Shown here piece after piece: positions 24,728-34,121 of a DNA stretch of 64,000 nucleotides (its first letter is position 1; each line of letters begins with the position of its first letter). The notes under the pieces are model-generated. The model was not told the DNA's origin. It saw only the letters and a list, made by a program, of their open reading frames with translations, and ran no database searches. This DNA is from a candidate division TA06 bacterium B3_TA06 (GTDB taxonomy: Bacteria; Hydrothermota; Tepidihabitantia; B3-TA06): positions 35,629-99,628 of the forward strand of contig NJBO01000009.1 in the NCBI GenBank assembly GCA_005223075.1. The letters are read 5' to 3'. The position numbers were made by a program, and so were the translations under genes.

Positions 24728-25900
24728 CTACTGCGGCTGGCCAGCCTCGGGCACAGCGAGCAGCTGATCAAGCGTCCTGCGAGCCGGCCCATAGCCCGGA
24801 TTAACCTCGAGAGCCGCCCTTAGCACAATCACCGCATCAGAAAACCTCCTGTTCTCTATGTAGAGGTGGGCGAGGTTATCGTAGGAATCCATGAACGCAG
24901 AGTCAACACGAATTGCCTGCTTGAAGGCCGGAACCGCCTTCGCAAGCTGTCCCTCTTCGGCATAGACGAACCCCAGGTTATTCAGAAGCATGGCGTAAAT
25001 CCTGAAGTTAATGGGAATCCATTCAGATATACGCACCCCCTCAAGCAGCACCTGTTTGGCATCGCTCACGCGCCCCTCGCGGAAAAGAAGGCTCCCCAGC
25101 TTTACATGCACCGCGATGTTCTCAGGATTCTCACGCAGTGCTCTGTGGTAGAATTCCTCCGCACGTGCATAATCCCTGCGAGATTCGGCTATCGACCCGA
25201 GTATCGACGAACACTGGCTACGGTTGTAAGCCAACCGATGTGCATTGGTCATCATCTCCTCGGCCTTTGTCTGATTGTTGCTCACTCGATAGTAGACACC
25301 CAGCTGATAGTAGCAGTATCCAGGCTGGAGGTTGTAGCTTAACGCTTGCCAGAAAGCCTGCTCACCTTGCTTATAGTTGCCGGACTTCATGGCGGAGAGG
25401 GCATAGTTCAGGTGGACTACCTCCAAGGGGGCGAGCAGCGTATCCTTCATCAGAAGTGCGAATATCTCGTAGGCGTTCTGGGAGCGTCCCAGGAAATTGT
25501 AGCAGTAGGCGCGTTGAAAGGCAACCCAGGGGTGGCGAAACCCGGCCTTCTCGCTCTCCGTATAGGAAGTCAGGGCCTGGGAGTAGTCACCTCGGAGGAA
25601 GAAGGTTTGCCCCTTAAGGAAGTAGCCGGTCGCTTTAAGCTGGCGCTCTTGCCGGGGTGAAAAACGCACAGGATGCCAAAAACCCATAATGCTCACGGCA
25701 AGAACTACAAGGATCGTCGCAACCATAAGCAAGGCGTTTTTCCGCAGAAGAATTGCCGCTGCAGCAAACAAACCAAGGGGGGGCGTGATGAACCACAAGG
25801 TGCCAATCCCCAAAAGCAGAGGCGGGAGAAGGGCAACAGTTGCGGCCGAAAGCACCGCCGCGACTATAAGACCCGCGGATATCCGCAAGCCCTTCATCAC
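24728..25900 (-). CDS. Membrane-anchored TPR protein
   Basis: A 390-residue protein. Three hydrophobic segments occupy residues about 8-90 (ISAGLIVAAVLSAATVALL, LWFITPPLGLFAAAAILL, LLMVATILVVLAVSIMGF). At least six tetratricopeptide repeats follow from residue 95 onward (GQTFFLRGDYSQALTSYTES, ALRENPENIAVHVKLGSLLF, AYNNLGFVYAEEGQ-like NNLGFVYAEEGQLAKAVPAF). TPR arrays are protein-binding scaffolds. It overlaps the preceding membrane-protein gene by 4 nt, so the two are made together and probably interact. The TPR part should lie on one face of the inner membrane; which face cannot be told. Confidence 0.8.
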   Translation of the reverse strand: MMKGLRISAGLIVAAVLSAATVALLPPLLLGIGTLWFITPPLGLFAAAAILLRKNALLMVATILVVLAVSIMGFWHPVRFSPRQERQLKATGYFLKGQTFFLRGDYSQALTSYTESEKAGFRHPWVAFQRAYCYNFLGRSQNAYEIFALLMKDTLLAPLEVVHLNYALSAMKSGNYKQGEQAFWQALSYNLQPGYCYYQLGVYYRVSNNQTKAEEMMTNAHRLAYNRSQCSSILGSIAESRRDYARAEEFYHRALRENPENIAVHVKLGSLLFREGRVSDAKQVLLEGVRISEWIPINFRIYAMLLNNLGFVYAEEGQLAKAVPAFKQAIRVDSAFMDSYDNLAHLYIENRRFSDAVIVLRAALEVNPGYGPARRTLDQLLAVPEAGQPQ

Positions 25901-27237
25901 TCCTTTGCCTCCTCTTCAGCTTTAAGCCCCGCACGCCGCAGGATGAGCTCTCGTCCTAAAAATACAGCCCAAAGCGGCAAGAACACAGCCAGTCCTAACT
26001 GCCACGGGAAGAGGTTAAAGGTTCGTTCCATGCCGAACAGGGAATACCCGGCCAGCACGAGGAGAAATACAGCCAATGCGTGGAGGAACGAGGAGGGCAC
26101 AGTAAAGCGCGACAGACGCAAAGGAGGCGTCTTGAGAACAAAACCGCAGACGAAGAAAGTGATAACTATAAAAAGTGCCGTATATCCTAGACACCAGGCA
26201 AGGAGCATAGAAAGAATAAAAAGCCCCCCGGCCGCCCGACGGAATATTTTCCGCTCGGCTTTCTCGCGGTTAGGATCGTAGCCATAACCAAGGAAGAGCA
26301 ATACCCCGGCAGCCAAAACCCCCAGAACCAAAAGCGCAAACAAGGCGATATAATCAAACGGGTTACGGGGCACCCCAATAAGCACGTCCCGCAGGTTAAG
26401 CCAGCCGAACAGAAACCCAGCCCCTGCGCCAAGTGCAAACACAATAAGCAAGAAAGGCTTCAGCGAGCGAAACAAGAAACGAACCTTCTCACGGCTATAG
26501 AGCCATAAGCTGAGCGCGAGAAGCGGTATCAATGGCAAAAGCAACACCAACGAGTACTTGCGCGTCGCAGAGCTAATCAGACCACCGGTGTTGTAGACGT
26601 TGGCAGCCGATGCTACCGTGGCAGAACCGCCTCCAAAAAGAGCCCCTACAACCAGTTGGAACCCGCCTGCGGTAAGCGTAGCCGCAATCAAAATGAGGGG
26701 AGCAAGCAGAATTGAGATAACCTTCCGCCACCTCTTTCGAGCGCGAAGGCCGCCGTAGATCGCAACCAGTATCATGCCCAGATAACCCTCTATTAACATC
26801 CCTGGTGAACCGCCGTAGTACATTTTACCAAGGCCGAAAGTTGCCTTGATGCCCTCCCAGATCATCCGTGGATCCCCTGGATATGCAAGATTGTAGCCGC
26901 CCGGACGTAACAAGGGGTCAACTAATGGGGCGATGAGGATAATAAACGAATAGACAAAAAGCACGCGGGACACCTTGCAGATGTCGTGCCCTGTGATGAG
27001 GCGGATTAAGAGGATTGCAACGAGAAACACCATGAAGTAGAACAACGGGAAGTGCATAAGCAGTATCTCGAGGGTTATGATGGTGGTTGCGGCAAATCCA
27101 ATCCCGGGCGTCTCCAGCACGCCCTCCAGCATGTTGCGGACGACCATGTAGCCGTAGGCCAGGAGAATAAAGGTGCCCAGAGGCATCCTGGAGCTCTCGA
27201 CCGGCTTGATGAAAGTCCTGTCAATCCACTTGAACAT
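25897..27237 (-). CDS. Polytopic inner-membrane protein of unknown function
   Basis: A 446-residue protein with roughly ten to twelve hydrophobic segments, including TIITLEILLMHFPLFYFMVF, VLFVYSFIILIAPLVDPLL and VLLFLGYG. I see no transporter or enzyme motif. A loop NLAYPGDPRMIWEGIK (about residues 115-130) and a second hydrophilic loop with VYNTGGLIS (about 215) are the only notable polar regions. It has a consensus promoter (27273-27300) and a good ribosome site (AAGGAG). It is coupled to the TPR protein downstream, suggesting a membrane module with a TPR adaptor. Confidence 0.7.
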   Translation of the reverse strand: MFKWIDRTFIKPVESSRMPLGTFILLAYGYMVVRNMLEGVLETPGIGFAATTIITLEILLMHFPLFYFMVFLVAILLIRLITGHDICKVSRVLFVYSFIILIAPLVDPLLRPGGYNLAYPGDPRMIWEGIKATFGLGKMYYGGSPGMLIEGYLGMILVAIYGGLRARKRWRKVISILLAPLILIAATLTAGGFQLVVGALFGGGSATVASAANVYNTGGLISSATRKYSLVLLLPLIPLLALSLWLYSREKVRFLFRSLKPFLLIVFALGAGAGFLFGWLNLRDVLIGVPRNPFDYIALFALLVLGVLAAGVLLFLGYGYDPNREKAERKIFRRAAGGLFILSMLLAWCLGYTALFIVITFFVCGFVLKTPPLRLSRFTVPSSFLHALAVFLLVLAGYSLFGMERTFNLFPWQLGLAVFLPLWAVFLGRELILRRAGLKAEEEAKE

Positions 27238-27272
27238 ATCTCTCCTTCGTGATTAAGCAGAAATTATGGGGG

Positions 27273-27300
27273 ATTATAAGAGGTGAGTTTAGGATGTCAA
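27273..27300 (-). promoter_or_regulatory. Full-consensus promoter of the membrane-TPR operon
   Basis: Minus strand: TTGACA (27295-27300), 16-bp spacer, TATAAT (27273-27278). Confidence 0.85.
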
Positions 27301-28210
27301 GACAGCTGGTGCTCCTTTTCTCCGTGGGAGAAAAGGCCGCAAGGGTCAACGCCGAAATTGTCTTTGCGATCATGCTACCCCCGTTCGTCATTGCGAGCTA
27401 GCCTCCGGAGGCGGCATGGCGACCAGGATTTTTCCCTCCCCACCGGGGGGAGGGATAGGGAGAGGGGGCAAGATGAATGCATTCCCCTCCCCCTCGATCC
27501 CCCTCCACCGAGGAGGGGGAAGAATGCCCCCCTTTTGAAGGGGGGTAGGGGGGATCGTCATCGCGAGGAGTGACGACCAAAGGGAGGAAGGACGTGGCGA
27601 TCTCATGGCACCAACCTTTGACACCGGCCTCTAACCTGAATGCTTTTGGGAAAACCGACGACCGAGGGCGGGCTTGCGAAACTATCTCATTAAACGTAGG
27701 GGCGTACCTTTAGGTGCGCCCGGAAAACTTGCGGAACCATCTCATAGCACTAACCCAAGACAAAACGCACACTTTTAATCCCCCTTTACTTCCCCCTTAT
27801 TAATGGGGACTGAGGGGGATCGCCCCCACCTAAGCATCTTCGGTGCGCCCACCTCCGGTCATTGCGAGGGAGCCGAAGGCGACCGAAGCAATCACATTAA
27901 ACGTAGTGCGAGACTTCAGTTTCGCGGCGAAGCCTATCACCCGAAGGGGGTGCGCTGAAGCCCAAATGAACGTAGGGGCGTACCTTTAGGTGCGCCCGGA
28001 AAACTATTACGCGGGCCGACTTACGCGTAGCGGCGTCTAATCGCCAAAAGTCGGCCCCTACGAACTTGATGCACTCATAGGGTAGAGGATAAAGGTGGGG
28101 GTGGTGATTTGGTTTCACCCTCCCCTTTCTCCCCTCCCATCAAGGGAGGGGAAATGGCTTCCCACTTAATCCCCCTCCCTGTGTGGAGGGGGTGTAGGGG
28201 GAGGGGAGAA
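27301..28210. repeat. Cluster of dispersed palindromic repeats (no genes)
   Basis: About 0.9 kb with no credible gene. It contains a CCTTTTCTCC/GGAGAAAAGG hairpin (27309-27341), three GTCATTGCGAG-type repeats (27386-27425, 27557-27606, 27858-27895) and C/G-rich palindromes (for example CCCTCCCC/GGGGGAGGG near 27435 and CCCCCCTTTTGAAGGGGGG near 27530). A 37-bp sequence starting AACGTAGGGGCGTACC is repeated exactly at 27693-27729 and 27969-28005. A long hairpin GGGCCGACTT...AAGTCGGCCCC lies at about 28014-28062, with more C-rich palindromes to 28210. Tandem accumulation here suggests a landing zone for repeat insertion. Confidence 0.7.
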
Positions 28211-28214
28211 TAAC

Positions 28215-28243
28215 TTGACTTAAACCTTAAGCTCTCATACAAT
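28215..28243 (+). promoter_or_regulatory. Promoter of the pentapeptide channel gene (leaderless)
   Basis: TTGACT (28215-28220), 17-bp spacer, TACAAT (28238-28243). The ATG begins after exactly 5 nt (28249) with no ribosome site. Confidence 0.75.
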
Positions 28244-28248
28244 CCCCT

Positions 28249-29889
28249 ATGGCGAAGAGAAAAACCCAACCCCTGCCCGACCCGAAGGTAGGGAATAAAT
28301 GTAAGGTAGCAAATTGTAACATCCTACCCCTTTTTAATGAAGATTACTGCGGGATGCATCTCCCTTCCAAACGTAGAACACATTATAAGAAGCGGGTGCA
28401 GACTTTATTCCGAAAAGGAGTTTCTCTTGCAGGTGCAGAACTATGGCTTGCAAATCTTGAAGGCGTCGATCTGCGAGGCGCAGATTTAACAAATGCAACC
28501 CTCAGTGGCGCCAATCTCAAAGAAGCTTTCTTAGTGGGGGCAAACCTACAGGGGGCCTACCTGAACGGGGCAAATCTCCAACGAGCGTTTCTCCCGAATT
28601 CCAATCTCTATAAAGCTGATTTAACACACATAAACTTAGAAAGAGCAAACCTAAGTGAATCTTATCTGCCGGAAGTTGAACTCCGTAACGCTAATTTAAA
28701 AAACGCCGTATTGGAAAACGCGAATCTTCAAAAGGCTCATGTTTACGAAGCCAATCTTTACGGTGCTGATCTCAAAGATGCTTATCTTAAGGAAACAGAT
28801 TTCAGTTATTCCAATCTTGAGAACACCAAGCTCAGAAGAGCTACTCTCACCCATGCCCATTTAACCTATACTCAAATGAAAGAAGCGGATCTTACCGCGG
28901 CCAATCTGAGGTCAGCATCTCTTTTCTGGACAGATCTTCGTGCCGCCAACTTAAATTCTGCCGATCTCAATGGCGCTTTTATGGAAGGGGTCCTATTAGA
29001 CGAGGCCAGATATTTAACTTGGGAACAGGTAGGAAGAGTTGGAGAGGAAACCATACGCGTCTGGGACGGTGCCCGCGATGCCTACCGCCGTCTCAAAAAC
29101 TACTTTCACCAACAGGGGCAATACGGTGACGAAAGCAAGGCTTATTATCGTGAGAAACTGATGGTCAAGCATGAAGCATTTTGGGAATGTTTTCGCGGAG
29201 GATGTCCTTATGATGTGGAAGAGAGGATAAACCATAAGACCTATCACGCCAAAGAAACCTTATGGGACCTTCGTAGGCTTCGTAAAGGGAAGCCCTTTCC
29301 AGGGCGAGGCAGAAAGTATTTCTCGCTGATTTACGAATTGGTTCACCCAGTTCTATTTGCCCCTTTAAGGCTATTTATAAAGTGGCTTGGTTTGATTCTC
29401 TATCTGTTCCTAGATAGGAGAGAATATCTATGCCACCGAAAAAAGAAGCCTCTCAAGCATCGCTTCCATGTCTTCTTTAGATATCTACGTAAGATGGGGT
29501 ACACTTTTAGAAAAGCAGTCATCCACACAGCAAAGCGAATCAAGGCTCTCCCACGATGGCTCGGCCTTTGGTTCATGCATGTGTTTGCCGGTTTCGGGGA
29601 GCGGTGGTGGTTGACCGCGCTGTGGGCGGTTGGATTCATCATCGGCTTCGGATTCCTCTACTTCTTGGGTTCGCAGGGCGAATGGGCGGCGGTTTGTTGT
29701 AAGGGAGAAGCTATTACAACAATCTGGGACGCTTGGTACTTCAGTGTAGTCACCTTCGTTACCCTTGGTTTTGGGGATATCACACCCACCACCGGACTCG
29801 CTAAGCTGTTCGTCGTGGCCGAGGTGGTTATGGGCTACGTGTTCCTCGGTACGCTGGTTACCTTGATTGCCAGAAAGATGATGCGGTAG
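28249..29889 (+). CDS. Pentapeptide-repeat protein fused to a two-helix potassium-channel module
   Basis: A 546-residue fusion. Residues 18-38 hold a small Cys/His cluster (CKVANCN...YCGMHL) that could bind zinc. Residues about 55-255 are pentapeptide repeats of the A[D/N]Lxx type (LEGVDLRGADLTNATLSGAN). A basic helical linker (about 260-440) follows. The C-terminus is a two-helix ion channel: helix WWLTALWAVGFIIGFGFLYF, pore helix with WYFSVVTFVTLGFGD (selectivity filter TLGFGD near 505-510, a variant of TVGYGD), then FVVAEVVMGYVFLGTLVTLI. Potassium selectivity is likely from the filter. Pentapeptide repeats form a right-handed helix and would be a cytosolic regulatory or docking domain. It has its own, apparently leaderless, promoter. 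Confidence 0.88.
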   Translation: MAKRKTQPLPDPKVGNKCKVANCNILPLFNEDYCGMHLPSKRRTHYKKRVQTLFRKGVSLAGAELWLANLEGVDLRGADLTNATLSGANLKEAFLVGANLQGAYLNGANLQRAFLPNSNLYKADLTHINLERANLSESYLPEVELRNANLKNAVLENANLQKAHVYEANLYGADLKDAYLKETDFSYSNLENTKLRRATLTHAHLTYTQMKEADLTAANLRSASLFWTDLRAANLNSADLNGAFMEGVLLDEARYLTWEQVGRVGEETIRVWDGARDAYRRLKNYFHQQGQYGDESKAYYREKLMVKHEAFWECFRGGCPYDVEERINHKTYHAKETLWDLRRLRKGKPFPGRGRKYFSLIYELVHPVLFAPLRLFIKWLGLILYLFLDRREYLCHRKKKPLKHRFHVFFRYLRKMGYTFRKAVIHTAKRIKALPRWLGLWFMHVFAGFGERWWLTALWAVGFIIGFGFLYFLGSQGEWAAVCCKGEAITTIWDAWYFSVVTFVTLGFGDITPTTGLAKLFVVAEVVMGYVFLGTLVTLIARKMMR

Positions 29890-29890
29890 C

Positions 29891-29928
29891 CACCCCAGAC
29901 GTCTGCTACGCAGCCGTCCGGGGACCCC
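29891..29928. repeat. CACCCC-stem-GGGGACCCC palindromic element
   Basis: CACCCCAGACGTCTGCTACG then CAGCCGTCCGGGGACCCC. It overlaps a second, oppositely arranged palindrome (CCCCGCGAAACC/GGGTTTGTGGGG) at 29924-29961. Confidence 0.65.
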
Positions 29929-30040
29929 GCGAAACCACGCAGTGGGTTTGTGGGGTGTTAAAAACGTGACGAGTGCGATGTAAACCTGACGAGTTCGTAG
30001 CAACTTTAATTGAAAACGTGGCACGAAACGCGGGGTGTTT

Positions 30041-31561
30041 TTAGACCGCTTTCCGGAAGAAGCTGTCGAATGCCTGGGGGCGTAAGTGCTTTTTTAGCTT
30101 GCGTATGGCGCGTTCCTTGACCTGTCTTGCCGCCTCGCGCGAGACGCCCAGAAGGTCGCCCAGCTCGCGCAGGTTCAGCACCTCGCGCTGAGGACTGACG
30201 TTCCAACAAAGGCAGAAAATCTCCTGTTGCCGTAGGTCAAGTGCTTCCAGGTGGTCTGAGATAAGCGAAGGGATGTTCTTGGCCACCCGGCGCATGATCT
30301 TAAACATCGCGCTCTTTATCTCTGAGTAATCCATCCTCTTCTTTAGCAGCTGTGGCAACCTCCGCATATCGGCTGCCGTCAACTTGGCATAGCGCTTGAA
30401 ACCGTCGGTGCCAAGGCTGAGGCGCAATCGTGATAGGATTTTACGCGAGGCCTGACATACGATTTGTTGGATTTCTTCTTCAGATCGCCCGGAGATGGCG
30501 GTCAACTTCTTTATGGCAACGCGTCGATCCTGCGGCATGGGCACCCCGAAGTGCCGGCTGACCACGTAAAGCTCGCGGTCGGAAAGAACCGCGGCAAGCG
30601 AGGAGCGCACGTGGCGCTCCATCTCATCCTTGGCGCTGACCTCGGCAGGCGACGGGGAGGTGGTATCGCGCAGGACCTCCTCAAAGGTGACCTTGGAATC
30701 CTCGAACGGCATGGCGTCTATGGAGAGCTCGGCCACACCGCAGTCGAACGCGGCGGAGACATCCTCCGGTGTCGCCTTAAGCTCGCGGGCCAGCTCCTCG
30801 ATAGAGGGCGAGCGGCCCAGGCGCTGGGAGAGAACCCCGTAGCTGTCGCGGATGCGTTTTGCAAGGTTGCGCATCCTGATGGGCAGCTTGATAAGATGCC
30901 TGGAGGCGAGCGCCGAGACGATGTAGTAGCGAATCCACCAGTTGGAGTAGGTGGTTAGACGAGTCTTGCGGCGCTCGTCGAACTTGCTGACCGCCTGGAT
31001 AAGACCCAGGTTGCCCTCGTTAATCAGCTCGGCCAGCGCCAGCCCCCGGTTCTGATACTGCTTGGCGATGGTAACCACCCAGCGAAGGTTGTGAAGAATC
31101 AACCTGTCGCGCGCCTCGCGGTTGTAATCGAGTAGATCGGCCAAAGCTGCGGGCGAGCCCGGCTCGACCTCGGTGATCAGTAAACCGCGCTTGATGCCCA
31201 GCACCTTGATCCTGTTGGCGCTAAGCCCCTCAACCTTGCGAACCCTCATACCCAATATCGGAGCGTCGGGATCCTTCTTCGCCTCTGCATGGGAGAACGA
31301 TGCAGGTATCTCAAGGACAAGCTCTAGATTCTGCGCTCCCCTGCGCACGGTGATCTTTAGCTTTGAACCCGGGCCTGAACGTTTGATGAGACTTAAAAGT
31401 GTCCTTGGTGAGTTGCAACCCCTGCCATCAACCGCAATTATCACGTCCCCCAGTCTTGCCCTGCGTGCTAACCCCTCCTCCGTTTCCCTTGAGATCAGGG
31501 GATACCGCATTATCTCCTTAAAGTAACGCGATAATGATCTATCGGAGACCCACCTAAGCAT
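30041..31561 (-). CDS. Sigma-70-family factor with inserted PDZ module and two region-4-like modules
   Basis: A 506-residue sigma factor. Region 1.2 is residues 1-39 (SLSRYFKEIMRYPLISRETE, ending ARLGD). Residues 40-147 (31121-31444) are a PDZ-type insertion: VIIAVDGRGCNSPRTLLSLI, then KLKITVRRG, then ILGMRVRKVEGL and LLITEVEPGSPAALADLL. Region 2 resumes at REARDRLILHNLRWVV (148) and includes ELINEGNLGLIQAVSKFD and TYSNWWIRYY. Region 3 follows (RMRNLAKRIRDS, SPSIEELARELKATPEDV). A first region-4-like module spans about 318-380 (LSDRELYVVSRHFGV, RSEEEIQQIVCQASRKIL). A second, canonical one spans about 437-493 (LNLRELGDLLGVSREAARQV). In region 2.4 the usual RQAIT reads RYYIV, suggesting altered -10 recognition. 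I start at ATG 31561, which has AAGGAG upstream; a longer frame runs through non-coding palindromes. The adjacent upstream gene is an HtrA protease. Likely an alternative sigma factor. Confidence 0.88.
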   Translation of the reverse strand: MLRWVSDRSLSRYFKEIMRYPLISRETEEGLARRARLGDVIIAVDGRGCNSPRTLLSLIKRSGPGSKLKITVRRGAQNLELVLEIPASFSHAEAKKDPDAPILGMRVRKVEGLSANRIKVLGIKRGLLITEVEPGSPAALADLLDYNREARDRLILHNLRWVVTIAKQYQNRGLALAELINEGNLGLIQAVSKFDERRKTRLTTYSNWWIRYYIVSALASRHLIKLPIRMRNLAKRIRDSYGVLSQRLGRSPSIEELARELKATPEDVSAAFDCGVAELSIDAMPFEDSKVTFEEVLRDTTSPSPAEVSAKDEMERHVRSSLAAVLSDRELYVVSRHFGVPMPQDRRVAIKKLTAISGRSEEEIQQIVCQASRKILSRLRLSLGTDGFKRYAKLTAADMRRLPQLLKKRMDYSEIKSAMFKIMRRVAKNIPSLISDHLEALDLRQQEIFCLCWNVSPQREVLNLRELGDLLGVSREAARQVKERAIRKLKKHLRPQAFDSFFRKAV

Positions 31562-31566
31562 TAAAA

Positions 31567-31598
31567 TGCTCCTTTTTGCCGAAGGCAAAAAGATCGCA
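31567..31598. repeat. TGCTCCTTTT-stem-AAAAGATCGCA hairpin
   Basis: TGCTCCTTTTTGCC, loop GAA, GGCAAAAAGATCGCA. On the minus strand its AAAAGGAGCA end provides the ribosome site for the sigma-factor gene. Confidence 0.7.
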
Positions 31599-31619
31599 CT
31601 TGCTTGTTGATCTTCCTTC

Positions 31620-31658
31620 GGGGGTCCCCGACCAGACACGAAGTGTCTGGTCGGGGTA
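31620..31658. repeat. CACCCC/ACCCC-stem-GGGGACCCC palindromic element
   Basis: On the minus strand ACCCCGACCAGACACTTCG then TGTCTGGTCGGGGACCCC, with a 12-bp-class stem and the TTCG-like apex shared by other copies. Confidence 0.75.
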
Positions 31659-31707
31659 AAAAATTCATCTCTCCGATCTTTTCCCCGCAGGCCAAAAGGA
31701 GGATTGA

Positions 31708-31748
31708 GGGGTCCCCGCACGGCTGCGCAGCAGACATGTGGGGTGTAA
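31708..31748. repeat. CACCCC-stem-GGGGACCCC palindromic element
   Basis: On the minus strand TTACACCCCACATGTCTGCT then GCGCAGCCGTGCGGGGACCC; third family copy close to the degP-sigma junction. Confidence 0.7.
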
Positions 31749-31777
31749 GCCCCTCCTCAAACATCAAAACCGCCTCC

Positions 31778-33253
<1,476 letters not shown>

Positions 33254-33331
33254 TCTCTAAACCTCCTTCTTACAAATCCCATAGCCGCCATCTCGACAAG
33301 GGGTTGTATTTGCTTGACAGGTCCACCTCCA

Positions 33332-33360
33332 ATAATACTCAAAATACCTATGACGTGCAA
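33332..33360 (-). promoter_or_regulatory. Promoter of degP
   Basis: Minus strand: TTGCAC (33355-33360), 17-bp spacer, TATTAT (33332-33337), about 78 nt before the ATG. Confidence 0.55.
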
Positions 33361-33459
33361 CCCTTACTTAAGGTTGCCCGAATCATCCTCCTTCTTTACC
33401 GCAATCTTTCACCCGTTCCTGCTAAAGGAGCAAATTTCGGGGTATCAATTCGGGTGAAG

Positions 33460-34104
33460 TCAGTATTCCTCGGCAAGAAGGGTGCGGATCTGGGCCTCCA
33501 TCTCGGCCTCCATCCCAGGGACGAAACCTGTGTGGTCAAAGGCTATCCGGCCTTTCTTATCAATGATCAGGGTGCGCGGTATGCTGCGTATCCCGTAGAG
33601 TTTTCCGGCAACGCCTTTCTCGTCGGCAAGCACAATGTAGCTTATCCCGGCTTCGCTTGCAAACCTGGAAAGATTCGCCTCCTTGTCAAGCCCCACACCC
33701 AAGACCACGAACCCCTGAGGCTTGTAGGTCTCGTAGAGCTTGATGAGGTGTGGTATCTCCCTGCGGCACGGCCCGCACCACGTGGCCCAGAAATCCAAAA
33801 GCACAACCTTGCCGTAAAAATCGGACAGCGAGTGCTGATTGCCTCTAAGATCGGCGAGGGTGAAATCTGGCGCTTGCCTGCGATCGGCGCCCGGGTCCTC
33901 TTTAGGTGCAGTTGAGGTCTGGGGGGTATTGCCTTCATCCCCCTCAAGTGAAGTGTCTGCAACTTCGGAGGCGCTTGATGTATCGGGGATGCGCTCTGTT
34001 ACTTCGGGTGTCTCGCTGGGATTCTTGTTGCCGCAGCCTGCAAGGAACCCTGCCCCGAGAATTGAGAGGATAACCATAACCCCTGAAAGTCTTGCCAACT
34101 TCAT
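33460..34104 (-). CDS. TlpA/ResA-like thioredoxin lipoprotein
   Basis: A 214-residue lipoprotein. The signal peptide ends in the lipobox LAGC (Cys24), then an acidic, Ser/Thr-rich linker (about 30-75). A thioredoxin fold follows, with the active site WATWCGPCRREIPHL and the cis-Pro region SIPRTLIIDKKGRI. TlpA-type proteins reduce disulfides in periplasmic or surface-exposed proteins, often for cytochrome c maturation. It is the last gene of a redox operon with TrxB (17-nt gap) and a PDO-like protein. That context raises the question of how reducing power from cytosolic TrxB would cross the membrane; no DsbD/CcdA lies nearby. Confidence 0.9.
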   Translation of the reverse strand: MKLARLSGVMVILSILGAGFLAGCGNKNPSETPEVTERIPDTSSASEVADTSLEGDEGNTPQTSTAPKEDPGADRRQAPDFTLADLRGNQHSLSDFYGKVVLLDFWATWCGPCRREIPHLIKLYETYKPQGFVVLGVGLDKEANLSRFASEAGISYIVLADEKGVAGKLYGIRSIPRTLIIDKKGRIAFDHTGFVPGMEAEMEAQIRTLLAEEY

Positions 34105-34121
34105 CTTGCTGCTCCTTTAGG

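Noticed and set aside
27238..28248. Small open frames in the repeat cluster
   Set aside because: They are proline- and glycine-rich readings of C/G-rich palindromes, with no promoters or ribosome sites.
31562..31720. N-terminal extension of the sigma factor
   Set aside because: The extra codons run through two palindromic elements, while ATG 31561 has AAGGAG and matches the usual start of region 1.2.
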